Shown here: positions 33,299-43,551 of the stretch, one piece after another
How the letters are laid out: each line of letters begins with the position of its first letter
Position numbering within the stretch: the first letter of the stretch is position 1
DNA from: Sphingobacteriaceae bacterium
Lineage (GTDB): Bacteria > Bacteroidota > Bacteroidia > B-17B0 > Aurantibacillaceae
Direction: 5' to 3'
Length of the DNA: 64,000 bases
Assembly (NCBI GenBank): GCA_002319075.1
Contig: NVQB01000001.1
Span: 2,046,001-2,110,000, forward strand
The notes under the pieces: generated by a model
The model's input: only the letters and a program-made list of their open reading frames with translations
Databases searched by the model: none
Told to the model about the DNA's origin: nothing
Translations under genes and position numbers: made by a program

Positions 33299-35173
33299 AT
33301 GTTGACTAAAAAAGCATCTTTTATTTGTTTTCTGGTTCTGGCTTTTTTTTCGGCTTTCTCCCAAACCGGACCCGCTGGCGTTAATACTTCTTCAACAAAT
33401 GTCTTTTGGCTAAAAGCAGATGCAGGAACTTCTTCAGCATCCAATACGACCGCAATTTCTTCCTGGAACGATCAGTCTGGAAATGGCATTCATATGACCC
33501 AAACCGTTACTGCTCAACAACCTTCTTTTGCTACCAATGTTATAAATGGTTTTCCGGCCATTTTATTTGATAACTCCACTACCGCAAACCAGAACGATAA
33601 GATGCTGGGTGCCGACAATTCTATATTGGATAATACCAGCGGTTACACTTTTTTTACTGTTACCCGTCCACTAACTCTCGATGGGAATGCCAGATCAATT
33701 GTGTGTAAAAGAACAGGTGTTTCCATTGATCAGTCTTTTATGATCTTCTATTATACAAGCAACAAACTCCATTTCGATATTCAGACTACAGATGACCGCT
33801 GGTCTTCGGCCACTACGTTTACTGCAAACAATACCTATCTTTCTTCGCTTGTTTATAATGGTACGCTTACTTCAGGCTCTCGTTGTGCTTTGTATGTAGA
33901 AGAAACTTTTGATAAAAACGCTTCAGAAACCAGCACTCTTGTTCCGGATAACACCTCTCCCATGTTGATTGGCAGCACAGATGCCGGTGATGGCAGGCCT
34001 TTTGGCGGTTACATTGCCGAAGTAATTATTTACCGCGAAGCTCTTGGCAATGCGCAACGCATCATTGTAAACAATTATCTGTCCGCCAAATACGATATCA
34101 CTTTAAACGCCAATGATAAATATGCCGGCGACAATTCAGGGAATGGGAATTACGATCGGGAAGTTGCCGGACTTGGTCAGGAATCATCCGGGAGCAGCTC
34201 TTCTTTTTCTGCTTCTATTTCCGGTGGATTAGGGATGGTAGCCACGGCCGGCCTCGACAATGGAGACTATGTGTTTACAGGTCATGCAATAACAACCAAT
34301 ACCACCATTACCTCTGATGTTGGAGGAATGACCGGCTCAAATAGAGCACGTTGGCAACGAGTTTGGTATGTAGATGTTACTAATGCTTCCACCAATATTA
34401 CATTAGATGTAGAATTCGATATGAGTGATGGCGGTATGCCCACCTTCACCCTGGGTTCACTTTCTAATTACGTCCTGTTATACCGTTCCGGGCAAACTGG
34501 CAACTGGCTTGAAGTAACCACGGCAAGTTCTATCAGCGGTGACAGAATTATTTTTAATGGTTTATCAGCCCTCGTAGATGGGTATATAACTCTTGGCACC
34601 CGTGACTTTCACAATAGCCCCCTGCCAATAAGTTTGGCCGAATTTACAGCAATACCGCGCTCCTCCGAGGTTGATCTGAGTTGGGCTACCCTTTCTGAAA
34701 AAAACAACGCGTTTTTTACTTTAGAAAAATCTATAGACGGAAACTCTTTCCAAGCCTTTGCAAAAATCGAAGGAGCAGGAACCAGTTCTGTATTAAAAAA
34801 TTATAATTTTACAGATCAAGATCCTTATCCCGGCATTTCTTACTACCGTTTAAAACAAACTGATTACGACACTAAAGAGAGTAATTCGGAACTGGTAATG
34901 GTAGATTTTAAAGGCGATGAAGGAGATCTGATTATTTTTCCGAATCCTACCCATGGCAACTTTAAGATTAAATTTCCCAACACTTCTGTTAAAGAAATTA
35001 CAGTAAGAATTTTAGACTTGTCCGGAAAAATGATTGTTTCCCAACTATCGGTTACAAGAGGCGACGATTCGTTTTTTACACCCGCAAAACTTCCGCAGCT
35101 TGCTTCGGGTACATACGTAATAGTGGCATCGTCTCCTACAAAAGAGTATTCGCGTAAGTTGATTATTAAGTAG
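33299..35173 (+). CDS. T9SS-sorted LamG/DUF8202-type surface protein
   Basis: The ATG at 33299 is preferred because it starts directly with a signal peptide (LTKKASFICFLVLAFFSAFSQ); an upstream start would add 58 residues. A concanavalin-like region (about 25-270: FWLKADAGTSSASNTTAISS, SWNDQSGNG) is followed by a DUF8202-like domain with NGNYDREVAGLGQE. A fibronectin-like segment (VDLSWATLSEKNNAFFTLEKS) comes next, and the end is a sorting domain (IIFPNPTHGNFKIKF). A secreted or surface carbohydrate-binding role is possible but unproven. Confidence 0.85.
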   Translation: MLTKKASFICFLVLAFFSAFSQTGPAGVNTSSTNVFWLKADAGTSSASNTTAISSWNDQSGNGIHMTQTVTAQQPSFATNVINGFPAILFDNSTTANQNDKMLGADNSILDNTSGYTFFTVTRPLTLDGNARSIVCKRTGVSIDQSFMIFYYTSNKLHFDIQTTDDRWSSATTFTANNTYLSSLVYNGTLTSGSRCALYVEETFDKNASETSTLVPDNTSPMLIGSTDAGDGRPFGGYIAEVIIYREALGNAQRIIVNNYLSAKYDITLNANDKYAGDNSGNGNYDREVAGLGQESSGSSSSFSASISGGLGMVATAGLDNGDYVFTGHAITTNTTITSDVGGMTGSNRARWQRVWYVDVTNASTNITLDVEFDMSDGGMPTFTLGSLSNYVLLYRSGQTGNWLEVTTASSISGDRIIFNGLSALVDGYITLGTRDFHNSPLPISLAEFTAIPRSSEVDLSWATLSEKNNAFFTLEKSIDGNSFQAFAKIEGAGTSSVLKNYNFTDQDPYPGISYYRLKQTDYDTKESNSELVMVDFKGDEGDLIIFPNPTHGNFKIKFPNTSVKEITVRILDLSGKMIVSQLSVTRGDDSFFTPAKLPQLASGTYVIVASSPTKEYSRKLIIK

Positions 35174-35237
35174 CCAGCTTTTAACTGAACAGGTCTTTCT
35201 TTAATCTGTGACTTTTTTACACAAACTATTTTTATGA

Positions 35238-35245
35238 TATATTTG
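35238..35245 (+). promoter_or_regulatory. -7 box of the two-domain VOC gene
   Basis: TATATTTG lies 10 bp before the ATG at 35256, so the leader would be very short. Confidence 0.4.
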
Positions 35246-35255
35246 CCCTCATATT

Positions 35256-36323
35256 ATGGATAATTACATCATTTCAGGCATTCAACAGGTAGGCATTGGC
35301 GTACCAAACGTTCACAATGGGTTTAACTGGTACAACTCCAATTTTGGAATGGATATTCCCATTTTTGAAGAAGCAGCAGAGGCCAATCTTATGTTGCCAT
35401 ACACTGGCGGCGTTCCTCATAAACGCCATGCTATTTTAGCCATCAACATAAAAGGCGGCGGCGGATTCGAAATCTGGCAATACACCAGCCGTACTCCCCA
35501 ACCACCAATCTTTAAACCACAATTAGGCGATCTTGGCATTTTCTGTGCTAAAATGAAAACCGATGATGTTGAAGCGACTTACGATTTTTTAAAATCAAAA
35601 AATGTAAAACTATTGGGTGGCATCACAGAAAACCCCTTAAAGAAAAAACATTTTTTCTTAGAAGATCTTTATGGAAATTTATTTGAAGTAATTGAAGACA
35701 ACGTTTGGTTTTCCCGCGGACTTAAGCATACTGGCGGGCCCGTTGGTGTAATGATAGGCGTAAGCAACCTGGAGAAATCTATAAATTTTTATAAAAAAAT
35801 TTTAGGGTACGATACCGTTCAGTATAAAGGGGAAGATACTTTTTCAGACCTCTCTGTTTTACCAGGAGGAACAACAAAAACCAGGCGTGCCATTTTAACT
35901 CACAGCAAAGAACGTCAGGGTCCTTTTGCACCCTTGTTTGGCAACAGCTACATCGAATTGGTTGAAGCAACAAACTACAGTCCGCGCAAAATTTTCGAGA
36001 ACCGTTTCTGGGGAGATCTTGGTTTTATTCATTTATGTTTCGACATCAAAAATATGGCGGCATTAAAAAAGAAATGCGAAAGTCTCGGACATCCGTTCAC
36101 TGTTGATGGTGGCGCAGGCTTTGAAATGGGCGAAGCTGCAGGACATTTTACCTATATCGAAGATCCCGATGGCGCACTCATAGAATTTGTAGAAACCAAA
36201 AAAATTCCAATCATGAAAAAGCTGGGCTGGTATTTAGATCTTCGCAAACGTGCCCCTGAAAAACCACTGCCACGCTGGATGCTGAAGGCTCTTAAGTTTA
36301 ACAGGAAAAAGGTCGTAGCTTAA
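35256..36323 (+). CDS. Two-domain VOC protein
   Basis: The 355-residue protein contains two VOC modules in tandem: residues about 6-145 (ISGIQQVGIGVPNVHNGF, LEDLYGNLFEVIED) and about 155-320 (GGPVGVMIGVSNLEKSINFY, EDPDGALIEFVETKK). Each ends in the metal-ligand Glu. A basic tail of 40 residues follows. Two-domain VOC proteins include extradiol and 4-hydroxyphenylpyruvate-type dioxygenases, but the rest of those active sites cannot be verified here. The substrate is unknown. Confidence 0.8.
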   Translation: MDNYIISGIQQVGIGVPNVHNGFNWYNSNFGMDIPIFEEAAEANLMLPYTGGVPHKRHAILAINIKGGGGFEIWQYTSRTPQPPIFKPQLGDLGIFCAKMKTDDVEATYDFLKSKNVKLLGGITENPLKKKHFFLEDLYGNLFEVIEDNVWFSRGLKHTGGPVGVMIGVSNLEKSINFYKKILGYDTVQYKGEDTFSDLSVLPGGTTKTRRAILTHSKERQGPFAPLFGNSYIELVEATNYSPRKIFENRFWGDLGFIHLCFDIKNMAALKKKCESLGHPFTVDGGAGFEMGEAAGHFTYIEDPDGALIEFVETKKIPIMKKLGWYLDLRKRAPEKPLPRWMLKALKFNRKKVVA

Positions 36324-36461
36324 AATTACAGGCTCTTAACTGTTCTCGTAATTCGTGCAAGGTGTTTCGGAATTGCAAATTTTAACTTTTGTATCTCTTC
36401 TCCCTTAACCTATTTTTTCTTGATTCTTGCCCGGTGGCATAGCTTTTGCCATATCTTGGGT

Positions 36462-37079
36462 ATGAAAAAGCTTTTTTATATATTCCTTCTGATTTCTGCT
36501 GTAAATGCGAAAGCCCAATATTTGCTTTCTTCTAATACATCTGTTCAATCTTGTAACGAGATTGATTCGTGTTTAACGGTAAAGAATTTTTCTTTATTGT
36601 ATTATGACGAATCGAAAGGCGAATTTTTCCTGAAATTAGACTTCGGTTCTTTCCGTCCAGACGTGCGCGATAGCATAAACAACTGGCTGAGCAAAGAAAA
36701 AAGGGATACTTCACTCTACTTCAGAGCAATTTTTCCCAAAGAAAATTTTCCGGTATTAACTACAGAATCCAGAAAAACATACAAACTTAATGGTCGCCTT
36801 TTCTATAACAACCAATGGAAAGATCAAACGGTTGACATGACCATCTTTGCCTCACAAAACAGTTTAATGAATACCACTTCCAGCAGCACAAATTATGGAT
36901 TTGAAAACTACAAAGTAAATTTTTCCATCCCTTTTGTTCCTTCCGATTTTAAGGTGTATAAAGATTTAAAATACGGCGATCAAACAGTAAATATTAACGT
37001 GACACTCGGCCGAATCAACATTCTGAAACCAGGAATGGAACCTTTGTTAAGCGAGGTGTATTACCAGCCTAACCGTTAG
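36462..37079 (+). CDS. Hypothetical exported protein, 205 aa
   Basis: The ATG at 36462 gives a signal peptide KKLFYIFLLISAVNAKAQ; an upstream TTG is rejected because it adds an unlike His/Cys segment. The mature protein matches the size and beta content of YceI-like domains: LFYNNQWKDQTVDMTIFASQN, FKVYKDLKYGDQTVNINVTLGRIN. I rate YceI-like only as a possibility. It lies just before dusB with 33 bp between. Confidence 0.6.
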   Translation: MKKLFYIFLLISAVNAKAQYLLSSNTSVQSCNEIDSCLTVKNFSLLYYDESKGEFFLKLDFGSFRPDVRDSINNWLSKEKRDTSLYFRAIFPKENFPVLTTESRKTYKLNGRLFYNNQWKDQTVDMTIFASQNSLMNTTSSSTNYGFENYKVNFSIPFVPSDFKVYKDLKYGDQTVNINVTLGRINILKPGMEPLLSEVYYQPNR

Positions 37080-37130
37080 ATTTAGGCTTATTCTCACTAC
37101 AATCGCGCTTTTTTGCCTATCTTTACGGCC

Positions 37131-38120
37131 TTGATTAAGATTGGTCCAAATATCGAACTTCCGGAATTTCCTTTATTGCTTGCACCTATGGAAGATGTGA
37201 GCGATCCGCCTTTCCGCTACGTATGTAAACAATATGGTGCAGATTTAATGTACACCGAATTTATTAGCAGCGAAGGTTTGATTCGTGATGCTATTAAAAG
37301 CCGCAAAAAACTTGACATTTTTGACTACGAGCGTCCTATAGGCATTCAGATTTTTGGTGGCGATGAAGAGGCAATGGCGATGTCTGCAAAGATTGTAGAT
37401 GCTACACAGCCCGATATTTTAGATATTAATTTTGGTTGTCCTGTAAAGAAGGTGGTCTGCAAAGGCGCCGGAGCAGGGGTTTTAAAGGATGTAGACTTAA
37501 TGGTGCGTCTTACCAAAGCCGTTATTAAAAGCACAACACTTCCTGTAACCGTTAAAACGCGATTGGGATGGGATGACTCCATGATCAATATTATGGAAGT
37601 GGCCGAACGGCTGCAGGATATTGGCATTCAGGCACTCTCTATTCATGGGCGTACACGCGCTCAAATGTATAAGGGGGAAGCTAACTGGAAATACATTGCT
37701 GAAGTAAAAAACAATCCCCGCATTAAAATTCCCATTTTCGGAAATGGGGACATTGACTCTCCTGAAAAAGCCTTACACTACAAAAACACTTACGGCATTG
37801 ACGGCATCATGATTGGCCGCGCTGCAATTGGATATCCCTGGATCTTTAACGAGATCAAACATTTTTTTGCAACGGGAGAACATCTTCCCAAACCTACACT
37901 GCAAAACCGCGTAGAGGTTGCCAAAACGCACGTTCTTAAATCGGTTGAATGGAAAGGCGAAAAACTGGGCCTTCTTGAAATGCGTAATCATTACGCCAAT
38001 TACTTCAGAGGCATTCCTAATTTTAAAGAAACCCGCACAAAACTTGTTACACTAAGCAGCACACAAGAGATTGTGGATGTACTCGACCGCGTGCTTGAAA
38101 TGCCTGAGCTGATCGCTTAA
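37131..38120 (+). CDS. dusB: tRNA-dihydrouridine synthase
   Basis: The protein has the Dus TIM barrel: LLLAPMEDVSDPPFR, GIQIFGGDEEAM, the catalytic Cys in INFGCPVKKV, KTRLGWDD, HGRTRAQMYKG and GRAAIGYPWIF. It reduces specific uridines in tRNA D-loops with NADPH and FMN. The start is uncertain: no ATG is present upstream, and TTG at 37131 gives IKIGPNIELPEF, the usual start in relatives; TTG at 37113 would add six residues. Confidence 0.92.
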   Translation: MIKIGPNIELPEFPLLLAPMEDVSDPPFRYVCKQYGADLMYTEFISSEGLIRDAIKSRKKLDIFDYERPIGIQIFGGDEEAMAMSAKIVDATQPDILDINFGCPVKKVVCKGAGAGVLKDVDLMVRLTKAVIKSTTLPVTVKTRLGWDDSMINIMEVAERLQDIGIQALSIHGRTRAQMYKGEANWKYIAEVKNNPRIKIPIFGNGDIDSPEKALHYKNTYGIDGIMIGRAAIGYPWIFNEIKHFFATGEHLPKPTLQNRVEVAKTHVLKSVEWKGEKLGLLEMRNHYANYFRGIPNFKETRTKLVTLSSTQEIVDVLDRVLEMPELIA

Positions 38121-38171
38121 GGTTGAAAAAACTAGCTGAAGTTCACCTGCATTTTCAAAAGGTAACTACTT

Positions 38172-38244
38172 AACGCAAAAGCCGGGTAAACCCTGATTCT
38201 ACTGCGTTTCCACATGTGGAGTAATTTCTCCAGGCTTTTTTTTG
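38172..38244 (+). terminator. Possible dusB terminator region
   Basis: AAAAGCC near 38170 can pair with GGCTTTT near 38236, and a T-run follows. The inside holds TTTCCACATGTGGA, a small palindrome. The stem is interrupted, so this is a weak call. The rest of the 284-bp gap before the next gene has no gene. Confidence 0.35.
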
Positions 38245-38404
38245 GACATCCCTTTCTACACGTGATTTTCTCGTGTACTCTCTAACGTATTTATAGTTAA
38301 GCTCTTAATGCATTTGCAATAGCGCAAATGGTCAGGCACAGAGTTATCAGAAACTAAGGCCTATTACTTCCATTAATTATTAACTAATTAAAAACTCATT
38401 CACT

Positions 38405-40186
38405 ATGTCAAGCTTCAAAAACAAAAAGGATTCTAAAAGTGAAAACGACGAGAATTCAACAACAGCAGAGTCGACCTATAATTCAACCTCTGCAACAGAT
38501 TCAACAACTACAGGATCGGATAATTACGGCACGAAAAAAGATTCAAGCACAGGAACTACTGGCAGCATGACCTCCGCAACGGATAAAACTAACGACCCTT
38601 CTGCAAAAGATCAAACTTCAACGTCTAAAGCAACAGATCAAACAACCTCGGGAAAATACGGTAAAAGTGATGATGTAAGTACCTCCAGAACTTCTGATAA
38701 GTCTGGTTCTGATAATTCAGATAAAGATTCTAAATCGTCGGCGTCTAACGACAAAACAACTTACGGAGACACAACCCGCACTTCCGGAAAAAATTACGGA
38801 AATAATTATTCCGATGAAAATAACAACGAAGCTGAAGCATACGGTCAAAGAGATACTAACTGGAATTCTAAAAATTCAGGTCAGTACAACCAGCAATCAA
38901 ACCAAAACATGAACTCTGGCCGTCGCGATCAAGGCGATTCAGGACAATATGGTTGGGCTCAAAGTGGTACAAAACAAGAACCTTCTAATCAGAACTTCGG
39001 TCAACAAGGCTATAACACTACTAATAACCCGTACTCTACCGGCGATCAAAGCTATGGTCAACAAAATCAAGGCTCTAACAGCAACTATGGTTCAGGCGAT
39101 CAAAATTACGGTGGTGGATATAACTACGGTGACCAAAATTACAATAGCGGATCTACTTCAGGTAATCAAAATAGTGGTCAACGTAATTCAGGTTCTAACT
39201 ATGGTAACCAAAATTATGGTTCACACAACCAAGGTTCAAATCAGGGTTACGGTTCACAAAACTACGGGTACAATCAAGGACAGGGGTCACAAAATTACGG
39301 TTCAAATCAAGAGCGCGGTTCACAAAATCATAACCAATATTCCGGCTCAAATTACGGCAACCAAAACTATGGCTCAAATCAAGGTTCCAGCCAAAACTGG
39401 GGTAATAGCCAGGACTACGGAAGAAACTTCAACGACACAAATACAAGCTACGATAATCAATACACGGGTAACCAAAGAAACCCCGGTTCATCTTACGGCT
39501 CCAACCAGGGCACTTATGGTTCAAATCGTGGTTCTTCTTATGGGTCAAATCAAAGGAACAATCAATATGGTATGGCGGATTATAACAGCCAAAATTCAGG
39601 ATACGCTAATGGGGGCTGGCAGAACCAAAATTCAGATTTCCAAAACTCAAACCGTGGTGGCTCTATGAACCGTGGTGGTAATCAGGATTGGAATCAAAAT
39701 CACGGTCAAAGAAATAACTATTCTGATAACCGCAACGAAGAAAATGGCGGATGGTATGGTAGCTCGCAACGCAATGGCGGTAGCGATTACAGACAGGGAC
39801 GTCGTAATTCAGATCAAAGTTCATACGATCAGGATTATGGACGCGGTAACAACAGCTCATACCAGGACAGCGAAGGCAGTAGCCAAAAAAATCAGGGAAA
39901 TTACAACGACAACCGTAATGCGGGTTACAACTCAGGAGCCGGACATACCCGTAATAACCAAGGTACAGGACGTGGATACGATAGCTCAAACTATTTTGAG
40001 AATGAGCAACCATCTGGTCGTCGTAATGCTACTTACAACACATCTTCCGGATATAACCAGGATTATGATAACACCCGCTCAAGCGGATCAGACTACGATC
40101 ACTTTAACGATTACGAACGCGGCAACAATGAGTTTGGCGGCAGCGATCATAGCTCAAAAAGAAATAAAAAACACTTTGGAAAATAA
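38405..40186 (+). CDS. Asn/Gly/Ser/Gln/Tyr-rich low-complexity protein (prion-like)
   Basis: The 593-residue protein has no signal peptide, membrane segment or folded-domain motif. Residues 1-130 are Ser/Thr/Lys/Asp-rich; from about 150 to 560 it is built of short units such as SNYGNQNYGS and YGSNQGSS, spaced by Arg residues. The end is charged (SSKRNKKHFGK). The composition resembles FUS-type low-complexity domains that phase-separate, but no RNA-binding domain is seen. Spacer Arg and Tyr favour condensation; this is inference from composition. A DUF4142 lipoprotein gene and two terminators follow. Confidence 0.8.
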   Translation: MSSFKNKKDSKSENDENSTTAESTYNSTSATDSTTTGSDNYGTKKDSSTGTTGSMTSATDKTNDPSAKDQTSTSKATDQTTSGKYGKSDDVSTSRTSDKSGSDNSDKDSKSSASNDKTTYGDTTRTSGKNYGNNYSDENNNEAEAYGQRDTNWNSKNSGQYNQQSNQNMNSGRRDQGDSGQYGWAQSGTKQEPSNQNFGQQGYNTTNNPYSTGDQSYGQQNQGSNSNYGSGDQNYGGGYNYGDQNYNSGSTSGNQNSGQRNSGSNYGNQNYGSHNQGSNQGYGSQNYGYNQGQGSQNYGSNQERGSQNHNQYSGSNYGNQNYGSNQGSSQNWGNSQDYGRNFNDTNTSYDNQYTGNQRNPGSSYGSNQGTYGSNRGSSYGSNQRNNQYGMADYNSQNSGYANGGWQNQNSDFQNSNRGGSMNRGGNQDWNQNHGQRNNYSDNRNEENGGWYGSSQRNGGSDYRQGRRNSDQSSYDQDYGRGNNSSYQDSEGSSQKNQGNYNDNRNAGYNSGAGHTRNNQGTGRGYDSSNYFENEQPSGRRNATYNTSSGYNQDYDNTRSSGSDYDHFNDYERGNNEFGGSDHSSKRNKKHFGK

Positions 40187-40223
40187 TTAAAACACTATCT
40201 CTTATAAATTATTTTCTATCTAC

Positions 40224-40263
40224 AAACCCCGGAACCTTCCACTACAGAAGGAACCCGGGGTTT
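40224..40263 (+). terminator. Terminator after the low-complexity gene
   Basis: AAACCCCGGAACCTTC and GAAGGAACCCGGGGTTT form an almost perfect stem with one bulged base, followed by GCTTTTG. Confidence 0.75.
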
Positions 40264-40387
40264 GCTTTTGATGAATTTATTACCCGGAATAGTTTTGATC
40301 AGGAATTAAACGCGTCTTTACTCCCTAAACTTCTCAAAAACAACTGGCACAATTTTATCTAGTATTAAGAAACTAAAAATAAAACCA

Positions 40388-40969
40388 ATGATAACTTTAA
40401 AAAAAATTACTACTTACTCAACAGCTTTATGTTTAGCTGTAACATTAATGAGCTCTTGCTCTTCAAATTCAACAGACACTAAAGAAATGGCTGAAGAGTC
40501 AAACGAAGAAAAATTTGATAACAAAGGCGAAAAAGCTGCAGACCATTTGGTAGAAGCTTATTCAGGAAATATGTACGAAGTAAAAGCTTCTGAAAACGCT
40601 GCTATGAACGCCTCTGATCCTGAAGTGAAAAAAATTGCTGCTATGATGGTAGAAGCACATACAAAAATGAATACAGATGTAGCCAGCCTTGCCGGTCAAA
40701 AAAATGTAACACTTCCAACCGATCTTACGGATGACCAAAGAAAATGCATCGAAAAATTAACTGAAAAAACAGGGGTTGATTACGATAAAGAATATATTTC
40801 TGATCTAAAAGATAAGCATGAAAAAACTTTAAAAATGCTTCAAAAAGTATCTGATAAATGCGACGATGCTGAAATTAAAAATTGGGCTACTGCCTCCATT
40901 CCTGAAGTGCAACACCATTTAGATATGGTTAATGCTGCTCATGAGAATTTAAAAAACCGCAAGTCATAA
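40388..40969 (+). CDS. DUF4142 lipoprotein
   Basis: The leader ends in the lipobox MSSC (Cys 23). The mature part is the DUF4142 four-helix ferritin-like bundle: AADHLVEAYSGNMYEVKASE, KKIAAMMVEAHTKMNTDV, a YDKEYISDLKDKHEKTLKML helix and a final VQHHLDMVNAAHENL. The domain is common in envelope or stress-linked proteins, but its biochemical role is not known. It is a monocistronic gene with its own terminator. Confidence 0.88.
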   Translation: MITLKKITTYSTALCLAVTLMSSCSSNSTDTKEMAEESNEEKFDNKGEKAADHLVEAYSGNMYEVKASENAAMNASDPEVKKIAAMMVEAHTKMNTDVASLAGQKNVTLPTDLTDDQRKCIEKLTEKTGVDYDKEYISDLKDKHEKTLKMLQKVSDKCDDAEIKNWATASIPEVQHHLDMVNAAHENLKNRKS

Positions 40970-40990
40970 TTTTGATTCACGGTAAACTGA

Positions 40991-41020
40991 AAAAGGGCCC
41001 CTTTCGGAGCCCTTTTTTTT
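40991..41020 (+). terminator. Terminator after the DUF4142 gene
   Basis: AAAAGGGC and GCCCTTTT form the stem, with an eight-T run after it. Confidence 0.85.
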
Positions 41021-41119
41021 GTCACAAATGACACGGATTTCACTGGTTTTTAATTATATCAGATCAGCGATATCGTTATAATCAGTGGCTAACTTCTTCA
41101 GGCTGTAATCTGCGAAATT

Positions 41120-43351
41120 TTAATTCAGATATCCCTCAATACTCGTATCAAACGACTTCTTAAAATCACTTACAGTACCATAATTCGTTCCGTCAATAAC
41201 AATCGCATTTCCTTTTACAGATCCTAATTTTGTAAACGCGACACCTTGTTTTTTTAATTCTGCTTCCACAGCTGCATTAGATCCCGCTGAAGCACTTACC
41301 ACCACACGGCTTTGAGCTTCTCCGAATAAAAACGCATCCTTTCTTACAGATGAATCAGATGAAATTTCAAATCCTAAATTGTTCACCATGCTGCTTTCTA
41401 AAAGCGTCATAAATAAACCACCATCACTTAAATCGTGTGCAGAATTAATGGCTTTTGAACGAATAAGTGCAGTAACTGTTTGCTGTACTTTGTATTCTGT
41501 CTCCAGGTCAAAATAAGGAGCCGGGGTATTTTTTACCTTATGAAAACTGTATAAATATTCTGAGGAAGAAATATCGTTTTTACTTTCACCGATTAAATAA
41601 ATAGTATCGCCTTCGTTTTTAAAATCTAAAGTGGTTTTGTGAGCTTTGTCTTCTACAATTCCAATCATACCAATGGCAGGAGTTGGAAACACTGGTCCCT
41701 CGTAGCTTGATTGATTATAAAAACTTACGTTACCGCCTGTTACAGGTGTTTCAAATTTTAAACAAGCTTTGCTCATTCCTTTAATAGAACCAACAAACTG
41801 CCAGTATACTTCCGGATTGTAAGGATTTCCAAAATTCAAACAATTTGTCACCGCGCTTGGAATACCTCCGCTGCAAACAATGTTACGGGCCGCTTCACTC
41901 ACAGCAATAGCACAACCTGTTTCAGGATCTGCATTCACATAACGTGCGTTACAATCCACTGTCATTGCCAAAGCTTTTTTACTTCCTTTAATATTTACAA
42001 TAGCAGCATCACTTGGTGCATTCGTACTCATATTAATAGTTCCAACCATACTGTCGTATTGGTTATAAACCCAACGCTTGCTGGCAAGATTTGGATGTTT
42101 TGCCAAATGTTCCATCGCCGGTTTCAGATCCTTTGGTTCCGCAACCGAAGCGATATCGAATTTTTTAGACTCCGCAAAATAAGCCGGTTCTTTATACTCG
42201 CGCTTGTAAATTGGAGCGCCACCTCCTAATACTAATACTCCCGCAGGCACATCAGCTACTAACTCGTCGTGCATGTAATATTTTAAACGATCACCTGCAG
42301 TTACTTCTCCTATTTGCTCACAGTTAAGATCCCATTTATCGAAAACCTTTTTTACCAGCTCTTCTTTTCCTTTTTCTACAACTACCAACATACGTTCCTG
42401 AGATTCAGACAAAAGAATTTCAAATGGATGCATTCCTGCCTGGCGCGTAGGAACTTTGTGTAACCATATGTTCATGCCGTGCTCACCTTTAGCACTCATT
42501 TCAGAAGTTGAACAGGTAATTCCTGCTGCTCCCATATCCTGCATGCCAATAACAGCACCGGTTTTAATCACTTCTAAAGTTGCTTCCAACAATAATTTTT
42601 CCTGGAACGGATCTCCCACTTGTACTGATGGAAGGTCTTTCGCCGAGTCTTCAGTCAAATCTTTACTGGCAAAAGCGGCTCCGGCAATTCCGTCTTTTCC
42701 GGTTGAAGATCCAACAATGAATACTGGATTTCCAACGCCATAAGATGTTGCGCTTACTGTTTCACCTGTTTTTACAATCCCCACGCTCATGGCATTTACC
42801 AAAGGATTCACGTTATAACATTCGTCGAAAAATACTTCTCCGCCTACAGTCGGAATTCCAAAGGCATTCCCATAATCACCAATTCCTTTTACAACTCCCT
42901 TTATCAGCCATTGTGTTTTCGGTGAATTGATATCACCAAAACGCAAAGAGTTTAATTGCGCAATGGGACGAGCACCCATGGTAAAAATATCACGGTTAAT
43001 TCCACCAACACCTGTTGCTGCACCTTGATAAGGTTCTAAAGCACTTGGGTGATTGTGCGATTCAATTTTAAAACAACAAGCTAAACCGTCGCCAATGTCA
43101 ACCAATCCGGCATTCTCTTCACCTGCTTCTGCAAGCATGTGCGGACCTTTCTTAGGCAGAGTTTTTAACCAGGTAATTGAATTTTTGTAAGAGCAGTGTT
43201 CGCTCCACATTACCGAAAAAATAGAAACCTCCGTAAAATTTGGGGTTCTTCCAAGAATTTCTTTAATTTTTTCAAATTCCTCAGGTAAAAGTCCCAGGTT
43301 TTTTGCCGCTTCAAGGTCAGCTAATTGTTCAGAATATTTAAGTGTTGACAT
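41120..43351 (-). CDS. purL: Phosphoribosylformylglycinamidine synthase subunit PurL
   Basis: The protein (about 743 residues) is the small-type Pur[14 protein letters not shown] (active-site His and Cys region), [23 protein letters not shown] (substrate and Mg), [32 protein letters not shown], and the C-terminal AIR synthase-related half with AHDLSDGGL. It converts FGAR and glutamine-derived ammonia to FGAM in purine synthesis with partners PurQ and PurS, which are not in the window. The start at 43351 is chosen over 43369 because the -7 box overlaps the latter. Confidence 0.96.
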   Translation of the reverse strand: MSTLKYSEQLADLEAAKNLGLLPEEFEKIKEILGRTPNFTEVSIFSVMWSEHCSYKNSITWLKTLPKKGPHMLAEAGEENAGLVDIGDGLACCFKIESHNHPSALEPYQGAATGVGGINRDIFTMGARPIAQLNSLRFGDINSPKTQWLIKGVVKGIGDYGNAFGIPTVGGEVFFDECYNVNPLVNAMSVGIVKTGETVSATSYGVGNPVFIVGSSTGKDGIAGAAFASKDLTEDSAKDLPSVQVGDPFQEKLLLEATLEVIKTGAVIGMQDMGAAGITCSTSEMSAKGEHGMNIWLHKVPTRQAGMHPFEILLSESQERMLVVVEKGKEELVKKVFDKWDLNCEQIGEVTAGDRLKYYMHDELVADVPAGVLVLGGGAPIYKREYKEPAYFAESKKFDIASVAEPKDLKPAMEHLAKHPNLASKRWVYNQYDSMVGTINMSTNAPSDAAIVNIKGSKKALAMTVDCNARYVNADPETGCAIAVSEAARNIVCSGGIPSAVTNCLNFGNPYNPEVYWQFVGSIKGMSKACLKFETPVTGGNVSFYNQSSYEGPVFPTPAIGMIGIVEDKAHKTTLDFKNEGDTIYLIGESKNDISSSEYLYSFHKVKNTPAPYFDLETEYKVQQTVTALIRSKAINSAHDLSDGGLFMTLLESSMVNNLGFEISSDSSVRKDAFLFGEAQSRVVVSASAGSNAAVEAELKKQGVAFTKLGSVKGNAIVIDGTNYGTVSDFKKSFDTSIEGYLN

Positions 43352-43368
43352 AGGTGATTTTAAAGGCA

Positions 43369-43376
43369 CAAAGATA
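43369..43376 (-). promoter_or_regulatory. -7 box of purL
   Basis: Read on the minus strand TATCTTTG matches TAnnTTTG. It overlaps the upstream candidate ATG (43369), so transcription starts inside that codon's region and the ATG at 43351 is the usable start, with a leader of about 10-15 nt. Confidence 0.6.
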
Positions 43377-43524
43377 TTATTTTTAACCCCCCGGTAAAGT
43401 GTTTTTTAATGAACATTTTCGCAAAATTTTGAGAAAAAGAAGCCGTATCGCCTCTTTCGTCGAATATTGACGCGTTTTAGCAAATTAAAACAGTCTAAAA
43501 ACCTATAAACTTCTATTCATTTTT

Positions 43525-43532
43525 TATATTTG
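43525..43532 (+). promoter_or_regulatory. -7 box of the 1502-residue protein gene
   Basis: TATATTTG fits TAnnTTTG and lies 20 bp before the ATG at 43552. Confidence 0.5.
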
Positions 43533-43551
43533 GTCGTTTAGTTTAGCGCCT

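Noticed and set aside
38949-39668. A 239-codon ORF inside the low-complexity gene (also 39672-40190)
   Set aside because: These are frame-shadows of a repetitive, codon-biased gene; they are Thr/Ile-rich and lack a start context.
40340-40387. A sigma-54 promoter (TGGCAC near 40345)
   Set aside because: The -24-like TGGCAC lacks a matching -12 GC element at the right distance.
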